Source: Piscicola geometra (taxonomy: Eukaryota; Annelida; Clitellata; Hirudinida; Piscicolidae). Taken from it: a stretch of 64,000 nt of DNA. Under the pieces are notes generated by a model that saw only the letters and a list, made by a program, of their open reading frames with translations, made no database searches and was not told where the DNA came from. The stretch covers positions 12,220,362 through 12,284,361 of the forward strand of contig OX030958.1 of the NCBI GenBank assembly GCA_943735955.1. Direction: 5' to 3'. Each line of letters begins with the position of its first letter. Position 1 is the first letter of the stretch. Below, piece by piece: positions 28,105 to 40,414 of the stretch. The translations under genes were made by a program, and so were the position numbers.

Positions 28105-29436
28105 ACGATGAAGACGGTGAAGAAGATGAAGACGATGAAGACGGTGAAGACGATGAAGACGGTGAAGACGATGGAGACGATGAAGACGGTGAAGACGATG
28201 AAGACGATGAAGACGGTGAAGACGATGAAGACGGTGAAGACGATGAAGACGATGAAGACGGTGAAGACGGTGAAGACGGTGAAGACGATGAAGACGATGA
28301 AGACGATGAAAACGGTGAAGACGATGAAGACGGTGAAGACGGTGAAGACGATGAAAACGGTGAAGACGATGAAGACGATGAAGACGGTGAAGACGATGAA
28401 GACGATGAAGACGATGAAGACGATGAAGACGATGAAGACGGTGAAGACGATGGAGACGATGAAGACGATGAAGACGGTAAAGACGATGAAGACGGTGAAG
28501 ACGATGAAGACGGTGAAGACGATGAAGACGGTGAAGACGATGAAGACGATGAAGATGGTGAAGATGGTGAAGACGGTGAAGACGATGAAGACGATGAAGA
28601 CGATGAAGACGATGAAGACGGTGAAGACGATGGAGACGATGAAGACGATGAAGACGATGAAGACGGTGAAGACGATGAAGACGGTGAAGACGGTGAAGAC
28701 GATGAAGACGATGAAGACGGTGAAGACGATGGAGACGATGAAGAGGGTGAAGACGATGAAGACGGTGAAGACGATGAAGACGGTGAAGACCATGAAGACG
28801 ATGAAGACGATGAAGACGGTGAAGACGATGAAGACGATAAAGACGATGAAGACGGTGAAGACGGTGAAGACGATGAAGACGATGAAGACGATGAAGACGA
28901 TGAAGACGATGAAGACGGTGAAGACGATGAAGACGGTGAAGACGATGAAGACGGTGAAGACGGTGAAGACGGTGAAGACGATGAAGACGATGAAGACGGT
29001 GAAGACGATGAAGACGATGAAGACGATGAAGACGGTGAAGACGATGAAGACGGTGAAGACGATGAAGACGGTGAAGACGATGAAGACGGTGAAGACGATG
29101 AAGACGATGAAGACGATGAAGACGATGAAGACGATGAAGACGATGAAGACGGTGAAGACGATGGAGACGATGAAGACGATGAAGACGGTAAAGACGATGA
29201 AGACGGTGAAGACGATGAAGACGGTGAAGACGATGAAGACGGTGAAGACGATGAAGACGATGAAGACGGTGAAGATTGTGAAGACGGTGAAGACGATGAA
29301 GACGATGAACACGGTGAAGACGATGAAGACGATGAAGACGATGAAGACGATGAAGACGATGAAGACGGTGAAGACGATGGAGACGATGAAGACGATGAAG
29401 ACGATGAAGACGGTGAAGACGATGAAGACGGTGTAG
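28105..29436 (+). repeat. 1,332-bp D4 HOR copy 1 (approximate left edge)
   Basis: Ends at the GGTGTAGAC variant (TAG 29,434-29,436). The last 0.9-1.0 kb agrees in marker order with the copy ending at 30,768: GAAGAGGGTG, GACCATGAAG, GATAAAGAC, GATGAACACGG, then GGTGTAG. The early part still resembles D3. Confidence 0.65.
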
Positions 29437-30768
29437 ACGGTGAAGACGATGAAGACGATGAAGACGGTGAAGACGATGGAGACGATGAAGAGGGTGAAGA
29501 CGATGAAGACGGTGAAGACGATGAAGACGATGAAGACGATGAAGACGGTGAAGACGATGAAGACGATGAAGACGATGAAGACGATGAAGACGGTGAAGAC
29601 GGTGAAGACGGTGAAGACGATGAAGACGATGAAGACGATGAAGACGGTGAAGACGATGAAGACGATGAAGACGGTGAAGACGGTGAAGACGGTGAAGACG
29701 ATGAAGACGGTGAAGACGATGAAGACGGTGAAGACGATGAAGACGATGAAGACGATGAAGACGATGAAGACGGTGAAGACGATGGAGACGATGAAGACGA
29801 TGAAGACGGTAAAGACGATGAAGACGGTGAAGACGATGAAGACGGTGAAGACGATGAAGACGGTGAAGACGATGAAGACGATGAAGACGGTGAAGATGGT
29901 GAAGACGGTGAAGACGATGAAGACGATGAAGACGATGAAGACGATGAAGACGGTGAAGACGATGGAGACGATGAAGACGATGAAGACGATGAAGACGGTG
30001 AAGACGATGAAGACGGTGAAGACGGTGAAGACGATGAAGACGATGAAGACGGTGAAGACGATGGAGACGATGAAGAGGGTGAAGACGATGAAGACGGTGA
30101 AGACGATGAAGACGGTGAAGACCATGAAGACGATGAAGACGATGAAGACGGTGAAGACGATGAAGACGATAAAGACGATGAAGACGGTGAAGACGGTGAA
30201 GACGATGAAGACGATGAAGACGATGAAGACGATGAAGACGATGAAGACGGTGAAGACGATGAAGACGGTGAAGACGATGAAGACGGTGAAGACGGTGAAG
30301 ACGGTGAAGACGATGAAGACGATGAAGACGGTGAAGACGATGAAGACGATGAAGACGATGAAGACGGTGAAGACGATGAAGACGGTGAAGACGATGAAGA
30401 CGGTGAAGACGATGAAGACGGTGAAGACGATGAAGACGATGAAGACGATGAAGACGATGAAGACGATGAAGACGATGAAGACGGTGAAGACGATGGAGAC
30501 GATGAAGACGATGAAGACGGTAAAGACGATGAAGACGGTGAAGACGATGAAGACGGTGAAGACGATGAAGACGGTGAAGACGATGAAGACGATGAAGACG
30601 GTGAAGATGGTGAAGACGGTGAAGACGATGAAGACGATGAACACGGTGAAGACGATGAAGACGATGAAGACGATGAAGACGATGAAGACGATGAAGACGG
30701 TGAAGACGATGGAGACGATGAAGACGATGAAGACGATGAAGACGGTGAAGACGATGAAGACGGTGTAG
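29437..30768 (+). repeat. 1,332-bp D4 HOR copy 2
   Basis: Ends at TAG 30,766-30,768, exactly 1,332 bp (148 units) after the previous GGTGTAGAC. The same marker cluster also ends at 21,695 in the first D4-type insertion in D3. Confidence 0.7.
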
Positions 30769-32616
30769 ACGGTGAAGACGATGAAGACGATGAAGACGGT
30801 GATGACGATGGAGACGATGAAGAGGGTGAAGACGATGAAGACGGTGAAGACGATGAAGACGGTGAAGACGATGAAGACGATAAAGACGATGAAGACGGTG
30901 AAGACGATGAAGACGATAAAGACGATGAAGACGGTGAAGACGGTGAAGACGATGAAGACGATGAAGACGATGAAGACGATGAAGACGATGAAGACGGTGA
31001 AGACGATGAAGACGGTGAAGACGATGAAGACGGTGAAGACGGTGAAGACGGTGAAGACGATGAAGACGATGAAGACGGTGAAGACGATGAAGACGATGAA
31101 GACGATGAAGACGGTGAAGACGATGAAGACGGTGAAGACGATGAAGACGGTGAAGACGATGAAGACGGTGAAGACGATGAAGACGATGAAGACGATGAAG
31201 ACGGTGAAGACGATGAAGACGATGAAGACGATGAAGACGGTGAAGACGATGAAGACGATGAAGACGATGAAGACGATGAAGACGGTGAAGACGATGAAGA
31301 CGGTGAAGACGGTGAAGACGATGAAGACGGTGAAGACGATGAAGACGATGAAGACGGTGAAGACGATGAAGACGATGAAAACGGTGAAGACGATGAAGAC
31401 GATGAAGACGATGAAGACGATGAAGACGATGAAGACGGTGAAGACGATGGAGACGATGAAGACGATGAAGACGGTAAAGACGATGAAGACGGTGAAGACG
31501 ATGAAGACGGTGAAGACGATGAAGACGGTGAAGACGATGAAGACGATGAAGACGGTGAAGATGGTGAAGACGGTGAAGACGATGAAGACGATGAAGACGG
31601 TGAAGACGATGAAGACGATGAAGACGATGAAGACGATGAAGACGATGAAGACGGTGAAGACGATGGAGACGATGAAGACGATGAAGACGATGAAGACGGT
31701 GAAGACGATGAAGACGGTGAAGACGGTGAAGACGATGAAGACGATGAAGACGGTGAAGACGATGGAGACGATGAAGAGGGTGAAGACGATGAAGACGGTG
31801 AAGACGATGAAGACGGTGAAGACGATGAAGACGATGAAGACGATGAAGACGGTGAAGACGATGAAGACGATAAAGACGATGAAGACGGTGAAGACGGTGA
31901 AGACGATGAAGACGATGAAGACGATGAAGACGATGAAGACGGTGAAGACGATGAAGACGGTGAAGACAATGAAGACGGTGAAGACGGTGAAGACGGTGAA
32001 GACGATGAAGACGATGAAGACGGTGAAGACGATGAAGACGATGAAGACGATGAAGACGGTGAAGACGATGAAGACGATGAAGACGATGAAGACGGTGAAG
32101 ACGATGAAGACGGTGAAGACGATGAAGACGATGAAGACGATGAAGACGATGAAGATGATGAAGACGATGAAGACGATGAAGACGATGAAGACGGTGAAGA
32201 CGATGGAGACGATGAAGACGATGAAGACGGTAAAGACGATGAAGACGGTGAAGACGATGAAGACGGTGAAGACGATGAAGACGGTGAAGACGATGAAGAC
32301 GATGAAGACGGTGAAGATGGTGAAGACGGTGAAGACGATGAAGACGATGAAGACGGTGAAGACGATGAAGACGATGAAGACGATGAAGACGATGAAGACG
32401 ATGAAGACGGTGAAGACGATGGAGACGATGAAGACGATGAAGACGATGAAGACGGTGAAGACGATGAAGACGGTGAAGACGGTGAAGACGATGAAGACGA
32501 TGAAGACGGTGAAGACGATGGAGACGATGAAGAGGGTGAAGACGATGAAGACGGTGAAGACGATGAAGACGGTGAAGACGATGAAGACGATGAAGACGAT
32601 GAAGACGGTGAAGACG

Positions 32617-33056
32617 ATGAAGACGGTGAAGACGATGAAGACGGTGAAGACGGTGAAGACGGTGAAGACGATGAAGACGATGAAGACGGTGAAGACGATG
32701 AAGACGATGAAGACGATGAAGACGGTGAAGACGATGAAGACGGTGAAGACGATGAAGACGGTGAAGACGATGAAGACGGTGAAGACGATGAAGACGATGA
32801 AGACGATGAAGACGGTGAAGACGATGAAGACGATGAAGACGATGAAGACGGTGAAGACGATGAAGACGATGAAGACGATGAAGACGATGAAGACGGTGAA
32901 GACGGTGAAGACGGTGAAGACGGTGAAGACGATGAAGACGATGAAGACGATGAAGACGGTGAAGACGATGAAGACGGTGAAGACGGTGAAGACGATGAAG
33001 ACGGTGAAGACGATGAAGACGATGAAGACGGTGAAGACGATGAAGACGATGAAAAC
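32617..33056 (+). repeat. 441-bp tandem block, copy 1 (D4)
   Basis: Unit order matches 33,057-33,497. Both end in GATGAAAACGGTG, with GAAAAC at 33,051 and 33,492, 441 bp apart (49 units). The copies differ by one GGT unit in the interior, so the left boundary is approximate. A related GAAAAC variant lies near 34,266. Confidence 0.7.
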
Positions 33057-33497
33057 GGTGAAGACGATGAAGACGGTGAAGACGATGAAGACGGTGAAGA
33101 CGGTGAAGACGGTGAAGACGATGAAGACGATGAAGACGGTGAAGACGATGAAGACGATGAAGACGATGAAGACGGTGAAGACGATGAAGACGGTGAAGAC
33201 GATGAAGACGGTGAAGACGATGAAGACGGTGAAGACGATGAAGACGATGAAGACGATGAAGACGGTGAAGACGATGAAGACGATGAAGACGATGAAGACG
33301 GTGAAGACGATGAAGACGATGAAGACGATGAAGACGATGAAGACGGTGAAGACGGTGAAGACGGTGAAGACGATGAAGACGATGAAGACGATGAAGACGG
33401 TGAAGACGATGAAGACGGTGAAGACGGTGAAGACGATGAAGACGGTGAAGACGATGAAGACGATGAAGACGGTGAAGACGATGAAGACGATGAAAAC
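33057..33497 (+). repeat. 441-bp tandem block, copy 2 (D4)
   Basis: Second copy of the block at about 32,617-33,056. Downstream, two GGTTAAGAC variants (TTA at 33,896-33,898 and 34,670-34,672) are 774 bp (86 units) apart, each preceded by a run of GAT units, showing another local duplication. Confidence 0.7.
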
Positions 33498-35306
33498 GGT
33501 GAAGACGATGAAGACGATGAAGACGATGAAGACGATGAAGACGGTGAAGACGATGAAGACGATGAAGACGGTGAAGACGATGAAGACGGTGAAGATGATG
33601 AAGACGATGAAGACGGTGAAGACGATGAAGACGGTGAAGACGATGAAGACGGTGAAGACGATGAAGACGGTGAAGACGATGAAGACGATGAAGACGGTGA
33701 AGACGATGAAGACGATGAAGACGGTGAAGACGATGAAGACGGTGAAGACGATGAAGACGGTGAAGACGATGAAGACGATGAAGACGGTGAAGACGATGAA
33801 GACGATGAAGACGGTGAAGACGATGAAGACGGTGAAGACGGTGAAGACGATGAAGACGATGAAGACGATGAAGACGATGAAGACGATGAAGACGGTTAAG
33901 ACGGTGAAGACGGTGAAGACGATGAAGACGATGAAGACGATGAAGACGGTGAAGACGATGAAGACGGTGAAGACGATGAAGACGGTGAAGACGATGAAGA
34001 CGGTGAAGACGATGAAGACGATGAAGACGATGAAGACGGTGAAGACGATGAAGACGATGAAGACGATGAAGACGGTGAAGACGATGAAGACGATGAAGAC
34101 GATGAAGACGATGAAGACGGTGAAGACGGTGAAGACGGTGAAGACGATGAAGACGATGAAGACGATGAAGACGGTGAAGACGATGAAGACGGTGAAGACG
34201 GTGAAGACGATGAAGACGGTGAAGACGATGAAGACGATGAAGACGGTGAAGACGATGAAGACGATGAAAACGGTGAAGACGATGAAGACGATGAAGACGA
34301 TGAAGACGATGAAGACGGTGAAGACGATGAAGACGATGAAGACGGTGAAGACGATGAAGACGGTGAAGATGATGAAGACGATGAAGACGGTGAAGACGAT
34401 GAAGACGGTGAAGACGATGAAGACGGTGAAGACGATGAAGACGGTGAAGACGATGAAGACGATGAAGACGGTGAAGACGATGAAGACGATGAAGACGGTG
34501 AAGACGATGAAGACGGTGAAGACGATGAAGACGGTGAAGACGATGAAGACGATGAAGACGGTGAAGACGATGAAGACGATGAAGACGGTGAAGACGATGA
34601 AGACGGTGAAGACGGTGAAGACGATGAAGACGATGAAGACGATGAAGACGATGAAGACGATGAAGACGGTTAAGACGGTGAAGACGGTGAAGACGATGAA
34701 GACGATGAAGACGGTGAAGACGATGAAGACGGTGAAGACGATGAAAACGGTGAAGACGATGAAGACGGTGAAGACGATGAAGACGGTGAAGACGATGAAG
34801 ACGGTAAAGACGGTGAAGACGATGAAGACGATGAAGACGGTGAAGACGATGAAGACGATGAAGACGATGAAGACGATGAAGACGATGAAGACGGTGAAGA
34901 CGATGAAGACGATGAAGACGGTAAAGACGATGGAGACGATGAAGACGGTGAAGACGATGAAGACGGTGGAAACGATGAAGACGGTGAAGACGGTGAAGAC
35001 GGTGAAGACGGTGAAGACGGTGAAGACAATGAAGACGATGAAGACGATGAAGACGGTGAAGACGATGAAGACGGTGAAGACGGTGAAGACGATGAAGACG
35101 GTGAAGACGATGAAGACGGTGAAGACGATGAAGACGATGAAGACGGTGAAGACGGAGAAGACGGTGAAGACGATGAAGACGATGGAAACGGTGAAGACGG
35201 TGAAGACGATGAAGACGATGAAGACGGTGAAGACGATGAAGACGGTGAAGACGATGAAAACGATGAAGACGGTGAAGACGATGAAGACGGTGAAGACGAT
35301 GAAGAC

Positions 35307-36709
35307 GAACGGTGAAGACGATGAAGACGGTGAAGACGATGAAGACGATGAAGACGATGAAGACGATGAAGACGGTGAAGACGATGAAGACGGTGAAGAC
35401 GATGAAGACGATGGAGACGGTGAAGACGGTGAAGACGATGAAGACGATGAAGACGGTGAAGACGATGAAGACGGTGAAGACGATGAAGACGATGAAGACG
35501 GTGAAGACGGTGAAGACGGTGAAGACGATGAAGACGATGAAGACGATGAAGACGATGAAGACGATGAAGACGATGAAGACGATGAAGACGATGAAGACAA
35601 TGAAGACGGTGAAGACGATGAAGACGATGAAGACGGTGAAGACGATGAAGACGATGAAGACGGTGAAGACGATGAAGACGGTGAAGACGGTGAAGACGAA
35701 CGATGAAGACGATGAAGACGATGAAGACGATGAAGACGGTGAAGACGATGAAGACGATGAAGACGGTGAAGACGATGAAGACGATGAAGACGATGAAGAC
35801 GATGAAGACGATGAAGACGATGAAGACGGTGAAGACGGTGAAGACGATGAAGACGATGAAGACGGTGAAGACGATGAAGACGATGAAGACAATGAAGACG
35901 ATGAAGACGATGAAGACGGTGAAGACGATGAAGACGATGAAGACGATGAAGACGATGAAGACGGTGAAGACGATGAAGACGGTGAAGACGATGAAGACGA
36001 TGAAGACGGTGAAGACGATGAAGACGATGAAGACGGTGAAGACGATGAAGACGATGAAGACGGTGAAGACGATGGAGACGATGAAGACGGTGAAGACGAT
36101 GAAGACGGTGAAGACGATGAAGACGGTGAAGACGATGAAGACGGTAAAGACGGTGAAGACGATGAAGACGATGAAGACGGTGAAGACGATGAAGACGATG
36201 AAGACGATGAAGACGATGAAGACGATGAAGACGGTGAAGACGATGAAGACGATGAAGACGGTAAAGACGATGGAGACGATGAAGACGGTGAAGACGATGA
36301 AGACGGTGGAAACGATGAAGACGGTGAAGACGGTGAAGACGGTGAAGACGGTGAAGACGGTGAAGACAATGAAGACGATGAAGACGATGAAGACGGTGAA
36401 GACGATGAAGACGGTGAAGACGGTGAAGACGATGAAGACGGTGAAGACGATGAAGACGGTGAAGACGATGAAGACGATGAAGACGGTGAAGACGGAGAAG
36501 ACGGTGAAGACGATGAAGACGATGGAAACGGTGAAGACGGTGAAGACGATGAAGACGATGAAGACGGTGAAGACGATGAAGACGATGGAAACGGTGAAGA
36601 CGGTGAAGACGATGAAGACGATGAAGACGGTGAAGACGATGAAGACGGTGAAGACGATGAAAACGATGAAGACGGTGAAGACGATGAAGACGGTGAAGAC
36701 GATGAAGAC
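35307..36709 (+). repeat. D5 HOR copy 1, 1,403 bp
   Basis: Equals copy 2 plus 63 bp. The extra seven units are a tandem duplication around the GATGGAAAC variant (36,521 and 36,584). Confidence 0.9.
36521..36646 (+). repeat. 63-bp tandem duplication (7 units) inside D5 copy 1
   Basis: GATGGAAACGGTGAAGAC starts at 36,521 and again at 36,584. The seven-unit order between them is repeated. Copy 2 has a single version. This accounts exactly for the 1,403 versus 1,340 bp difference. Confidence 0.9.
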
Positions 36710-38049
36710 GAACGGTGAAGACGATGAAGACGGTGAAGACGATGAAGACGATGAAGACGATGAAGACGATGAAGACGGTGAAGACGATGAAGACGGTGAA
36801 GACGATGAAGACGATGGAGACGGTGAAGACGGTGAAGACGATGAAGACGATGAAGACGGTGAAGACGATGAAGACGGTGAAGACGATGAAGACGATGAAG
36901 ACGGTGAAGACGGTGAAGACGGTGAAGACGATGAAGACGATGAAGACGATGAAGACGATGAAGACGATGAAGACGATGAAGACGATGAAGACGATGAAGA
37001 CAATGAAGACGGTGAAGACGATGAAGACGATGAAGACGGTGAAGACGATGAAGACGATGAAGACGGTGAAGACGATGAAGACGGTGAAGACGGTGAAGAC
37101 GAACGATGAAGACGATGAAGACGATGAAGACGATGAAGACGGTGAAGACGATGAAGACGATGAAGACGGTGAAGACGATGAAGACGATGAAGACGATGAA
37201 GACGATGAAGACGATGAAGACGATGAAGACGGTGAAGACGGTGAAGACGATGAAGACGATGAAGACGGTGAAGACGATGAAGACGATGAAGACAATGAAG
37301 ACGATGAAGACGATGAAGACGGTGAAGACGATGAAGACGATGAAGACGATGAAGACGATGAAGACGGTGAAGACGATGAAGACGGTGAAGACGATGAAGA
37401 CGATGAAGACGGTGAAGACGATGAAGACGATGAAGACGGTGAAGACGATGAAGACGATGAAGACGGTGAAGACGATGGAGACGATGAAGACGGTGAAGAC
37501 GATGAAGACGGTGAAGACGATGAAGACGGTGAAGACGATGAAGACGGTAAAGACGGTGAAGACGATGAAGACGATGAAGACGGTGAAGACGATGAAGACG
37601 ATGAAGACGATGAAGACGATGAAGACGATGAAGACGGTGAAGACGATGAAGACGATGAAGACGGTAAAGACGATGGAGACGATGAAGACGGTGAAGACGA
37701 TGAAGACGGTGGAAACGATGAAGACGGTGAAGACGGTGAAGACGGTGAAGACGGTGAAGACGGTGAAGACAATGAAGACGATGAAGACGATGAAGACGGT
37801 GAAGACGATGAAGACGGTGAAGACGGTGAAGACGATGAAGACGGTGAAGACGATGAAGACGGTGAAGACGATGAAGACGATGAAGACGGTGAAGACGGAG
37901 AAGACGGTGAAGACGATGAAGACGATGGAAACGGTGAAGACGGTGAAGACGATGAAGACGATGAAGACGGTGAAGACGATGAAGACGGTGAAGACGATGA
38001 AAACGATGAAGACGGTGAAGACGATGAAGACGGTGAAGACGATGAAGAC
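36710..38049 (+). repeat. D5 HOR copy 2, 1,340 bp
   Basis: J at 36,710 (GAACGGT) and 37,101 (GAACGAT). Variant order follows copy 1 without the 63-bp duplication. Confidence 0.9.
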
Positions 38050-39398
38050 GAACGGTGAAGACGATGAAGACGGTGAAGACGATGAAGACGATGAAGACGA
38101 TGAAGACGATGAAGACGGTGAAGACGATGAAGACGGTGAAGACGATGAAGACGATGGAGACGGTGAAGACGGTGAAGACGATGAAGACGATGAAGACGGT
38201 GAAGACGATGAAGACGGTGAAGACGATGAAGACGATGAAGACGGTGAAGACGGTGAAGACGGTGAAGACGATGAAGACGATGAAGACGATGAAGACGATG
38301 AAGACGATGAAGACGATGAAGACGATGAAGACGATGAAGACAATGAAGACGGTGAAGACGATGAAGACGATGAAGACGGTGAAGACGATGAAGACGATGA
38401 AGACGGTGAAGACGATGAAGACGGTGAAGACGGTGAAGACGAACGATGAAGACGATGAAGACGATGAAGACGATGAAGACGGTGAAGACGATGAAGACGA
38501 TGAAGACGGTGAAGACGATGAAGACGATGAAGACGATGAAGACGATGAAGACGATGAAGACGATGAAGACGGTGAAGACGGTGAAGACGATGAAGACGAT
38601 GAAGACGGTGAAGACGATGAAGACGATGAAGACAATGAAGACGATGAAGACGATGAAGACGGTGAAGACGATGAAGACGATGAAGACGATGAAGACGATG
38701 AAGACGGTGAAGACGATGAAGACGGTGAAGACGATGAAGACGATGAAGACGGTGAAGACGATGAAGACGATGAAGACGGTGAAGACGATGAAGACGATGA
38801 AGACGGTGAAGACGATGGAGACGATGAAGACGGTGAAGACGATGAAGACGGTGAAGACGATGAAGACGGTGAAGACGGTGAAGACGATGAAGACGGTGAA
38901 GACGGTGAAGACGGTGAAGACGATGAAGACGATGAAGACGATGAAGACGGTGAAGACGATGAAGACGGTGAAGACGATGAAGACGGTGAAGACGATGAAG
39001 ACGATGAAGACGATGAAGACGATGAAGACGTTGAAAACGGTGAAGACGATGAAGACGGTGAAGACGATGAAGACGGTGAAGACGATGAAGACGGTAAAGA
39101 CGGTGAAGACGATGAAGACGATGAAGACGGTGAAGACGATGAAGACGATGAAGACGATGAAGACGATGAAGACGATGAAGACGGTGAAGACGATGAAGAC
39201 GATGAAGACGGTAAAGACGATGGAGACGATGAAGACGGTGAAGACGATGAAGACGGTGAAGACGATGAAGACGGTGAAGACGGTGAAGACGGTGAAGACG
39301 GTGAAGACGATGAAGACGGTGAAGACGATGAAGACGGTGAAGACGATGAAAACGATGAAGACGGTGAAGACGATGAAGACGGTGAAGACGATGAAGAC
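38050..39398 (+). repeat. D5 HOR copy 3, 1,349 bp
   Basis: The first 0.8 kb matches copies 1 and 2. The 3' half is remodelled: GGTGGAAAC, GGAGAAGAC and GATGGAAAC are absent, and a private GACGTTGAAAACGG variant occurs near 39,030. Confidence 0.85.
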
Positions 39399-40414
39399 GA
39401 ACGGTGAAGACGATGAAGACGGTGAAGACGATGAAGACGATGAAGACGATGAAGACGATGAAGACGGTGAAGACGATGAAGACGGTGAAGACGATGAAGA
39501 CGATGAAGACGGTGAAGACGGTGAAGACGATGAAGACGATGAAGACGGTGAAGACGATGAAGACGGTGAAGACGATGAAGACGATGAAGACGGTGAAGAC
39601 GGTGAAGACGGTGAAGACGATGAAGACGATGAAGACGATGAAGACGGTGAAGACGATGAAGACGATGAAGACGATGAAGACGATGAAGACAATGAAGACG
39701 GTGAAGACGATGAAGACGATGAAGACGGTGAAGACGATGAAGACGATGAAGACGGTGAAGACGATGAAGACGGTGAAGACGGTGAAGACGAACGATGAAG
39801 ACGATGAAGACGATGAAGACGATGAAGACGGTGAAGACGATGAAGACGATGAAGACGGTGAAGACGATGAAGACGATGAAGACGATGAAGACGATGAAGA
39901 CGATGAAGACGATGAAGACGGTGAAGACGGTGAAGACGATGAAGACGATGAAGACGGTGAAGACGATGAAGACGATGAAGACAATGAAGACGATGAAGAC
40001 GATGAAGACGGTGAAGACGATGAAGACGATGAAGACGATGAAGACGATGAAGACGGTGAAGACGATGAAGACGGTGAAGACGATGAAGACGATGAAGACG
40101 GTGAAGACGATGAAGACGATGAAGACGATGAAGACGGTGAAGACGATGAAGACGATGAAGACGGTGAAGACGATGGAGACGATGAAGACGGTGAAGACGA
40201 TGAAGACGGTGAAGACGATGAAGACGGTGAAGACGGTGAAGACGATGAAGACGGTGAAGACGGTGAAGACGGTGAAGACGATGAAGACGATGAAGACGAT
40301 GAAGACGGTGAAGACGATGAAGACGGTGAAGACGATGAAGACGGTGAAGACGATGAAGACGATGAAGACGATGAAGACGGTGAAGACGATGAAGACGATG
40401 AAGACGATGAAGAC
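39399..40414 (+). repeat. D5 HOR copy 4, partial, 1,016 bp
   Basis: Starts with GAACGGT and has the invariant 391-bp J spacing, then follows copy 3 until it is cut off at the J at 40,415. Confidence 0.8.

Larger units (their letters stand above)
28031..35306 (+). repeat. Satellite family D4, free of J, 1.33 kb and smaller periods
   Basis: No J or T motif occurs between the J cores at 28,031 and 35,307, the longest such interval in the window. Markers are GAAGAGGGTGAAG (near 28,742, 29,488, 30,074, 30,822, 31,776 and 32,531), GACCATGAAG (near 28,791 and 30,121), GATGAACACGG (near 29,308 and 30,639) and GGTGTAGAC (TAG at 29,434 and 30,766). Right of 32.6 kb the markers change to GAAAACGGT and GGTTAAGAC, grading into D5. 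Because phase never shifts, one + frame reads (D/G)-E-D from 28,037 to a TAA at 33,897-33,899. I treat that as a consequence of the repeat, not as a gene. Confidence 0.85.
35307..40414 (+). repeat. Satellite family D5, 1.34-1.40 kb HOR
   Basis: J sites alternate between a GAACGGT form (35,307; 36,710; 38,050; 39,399) and a GAACGAT form (35,698; 37,101; 38,441; 39,790). The second form follows the first by exactly 391 bp in all four copies. Copy lengths are 1,403, 1,340 and 1,349 bp, then a truncated 1,016 bp. Diagnostic variants are GGTGGAAAC, GGAGAAGAC, GATGGAAAC and GACAATGAAG. Confidence 0.9.

Noticed and set aside
28037..33899. Long + strand (D/G)-E-D frame, a hypothetical very acidic protein of about 1,950 codons
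   Set aside because: It exists because D4 lacks J. It has no own start context, no signal or flanking domain, and the neighbouring (M/V)-K-T frame is almost as open. It would need transcript or peptide evidence.
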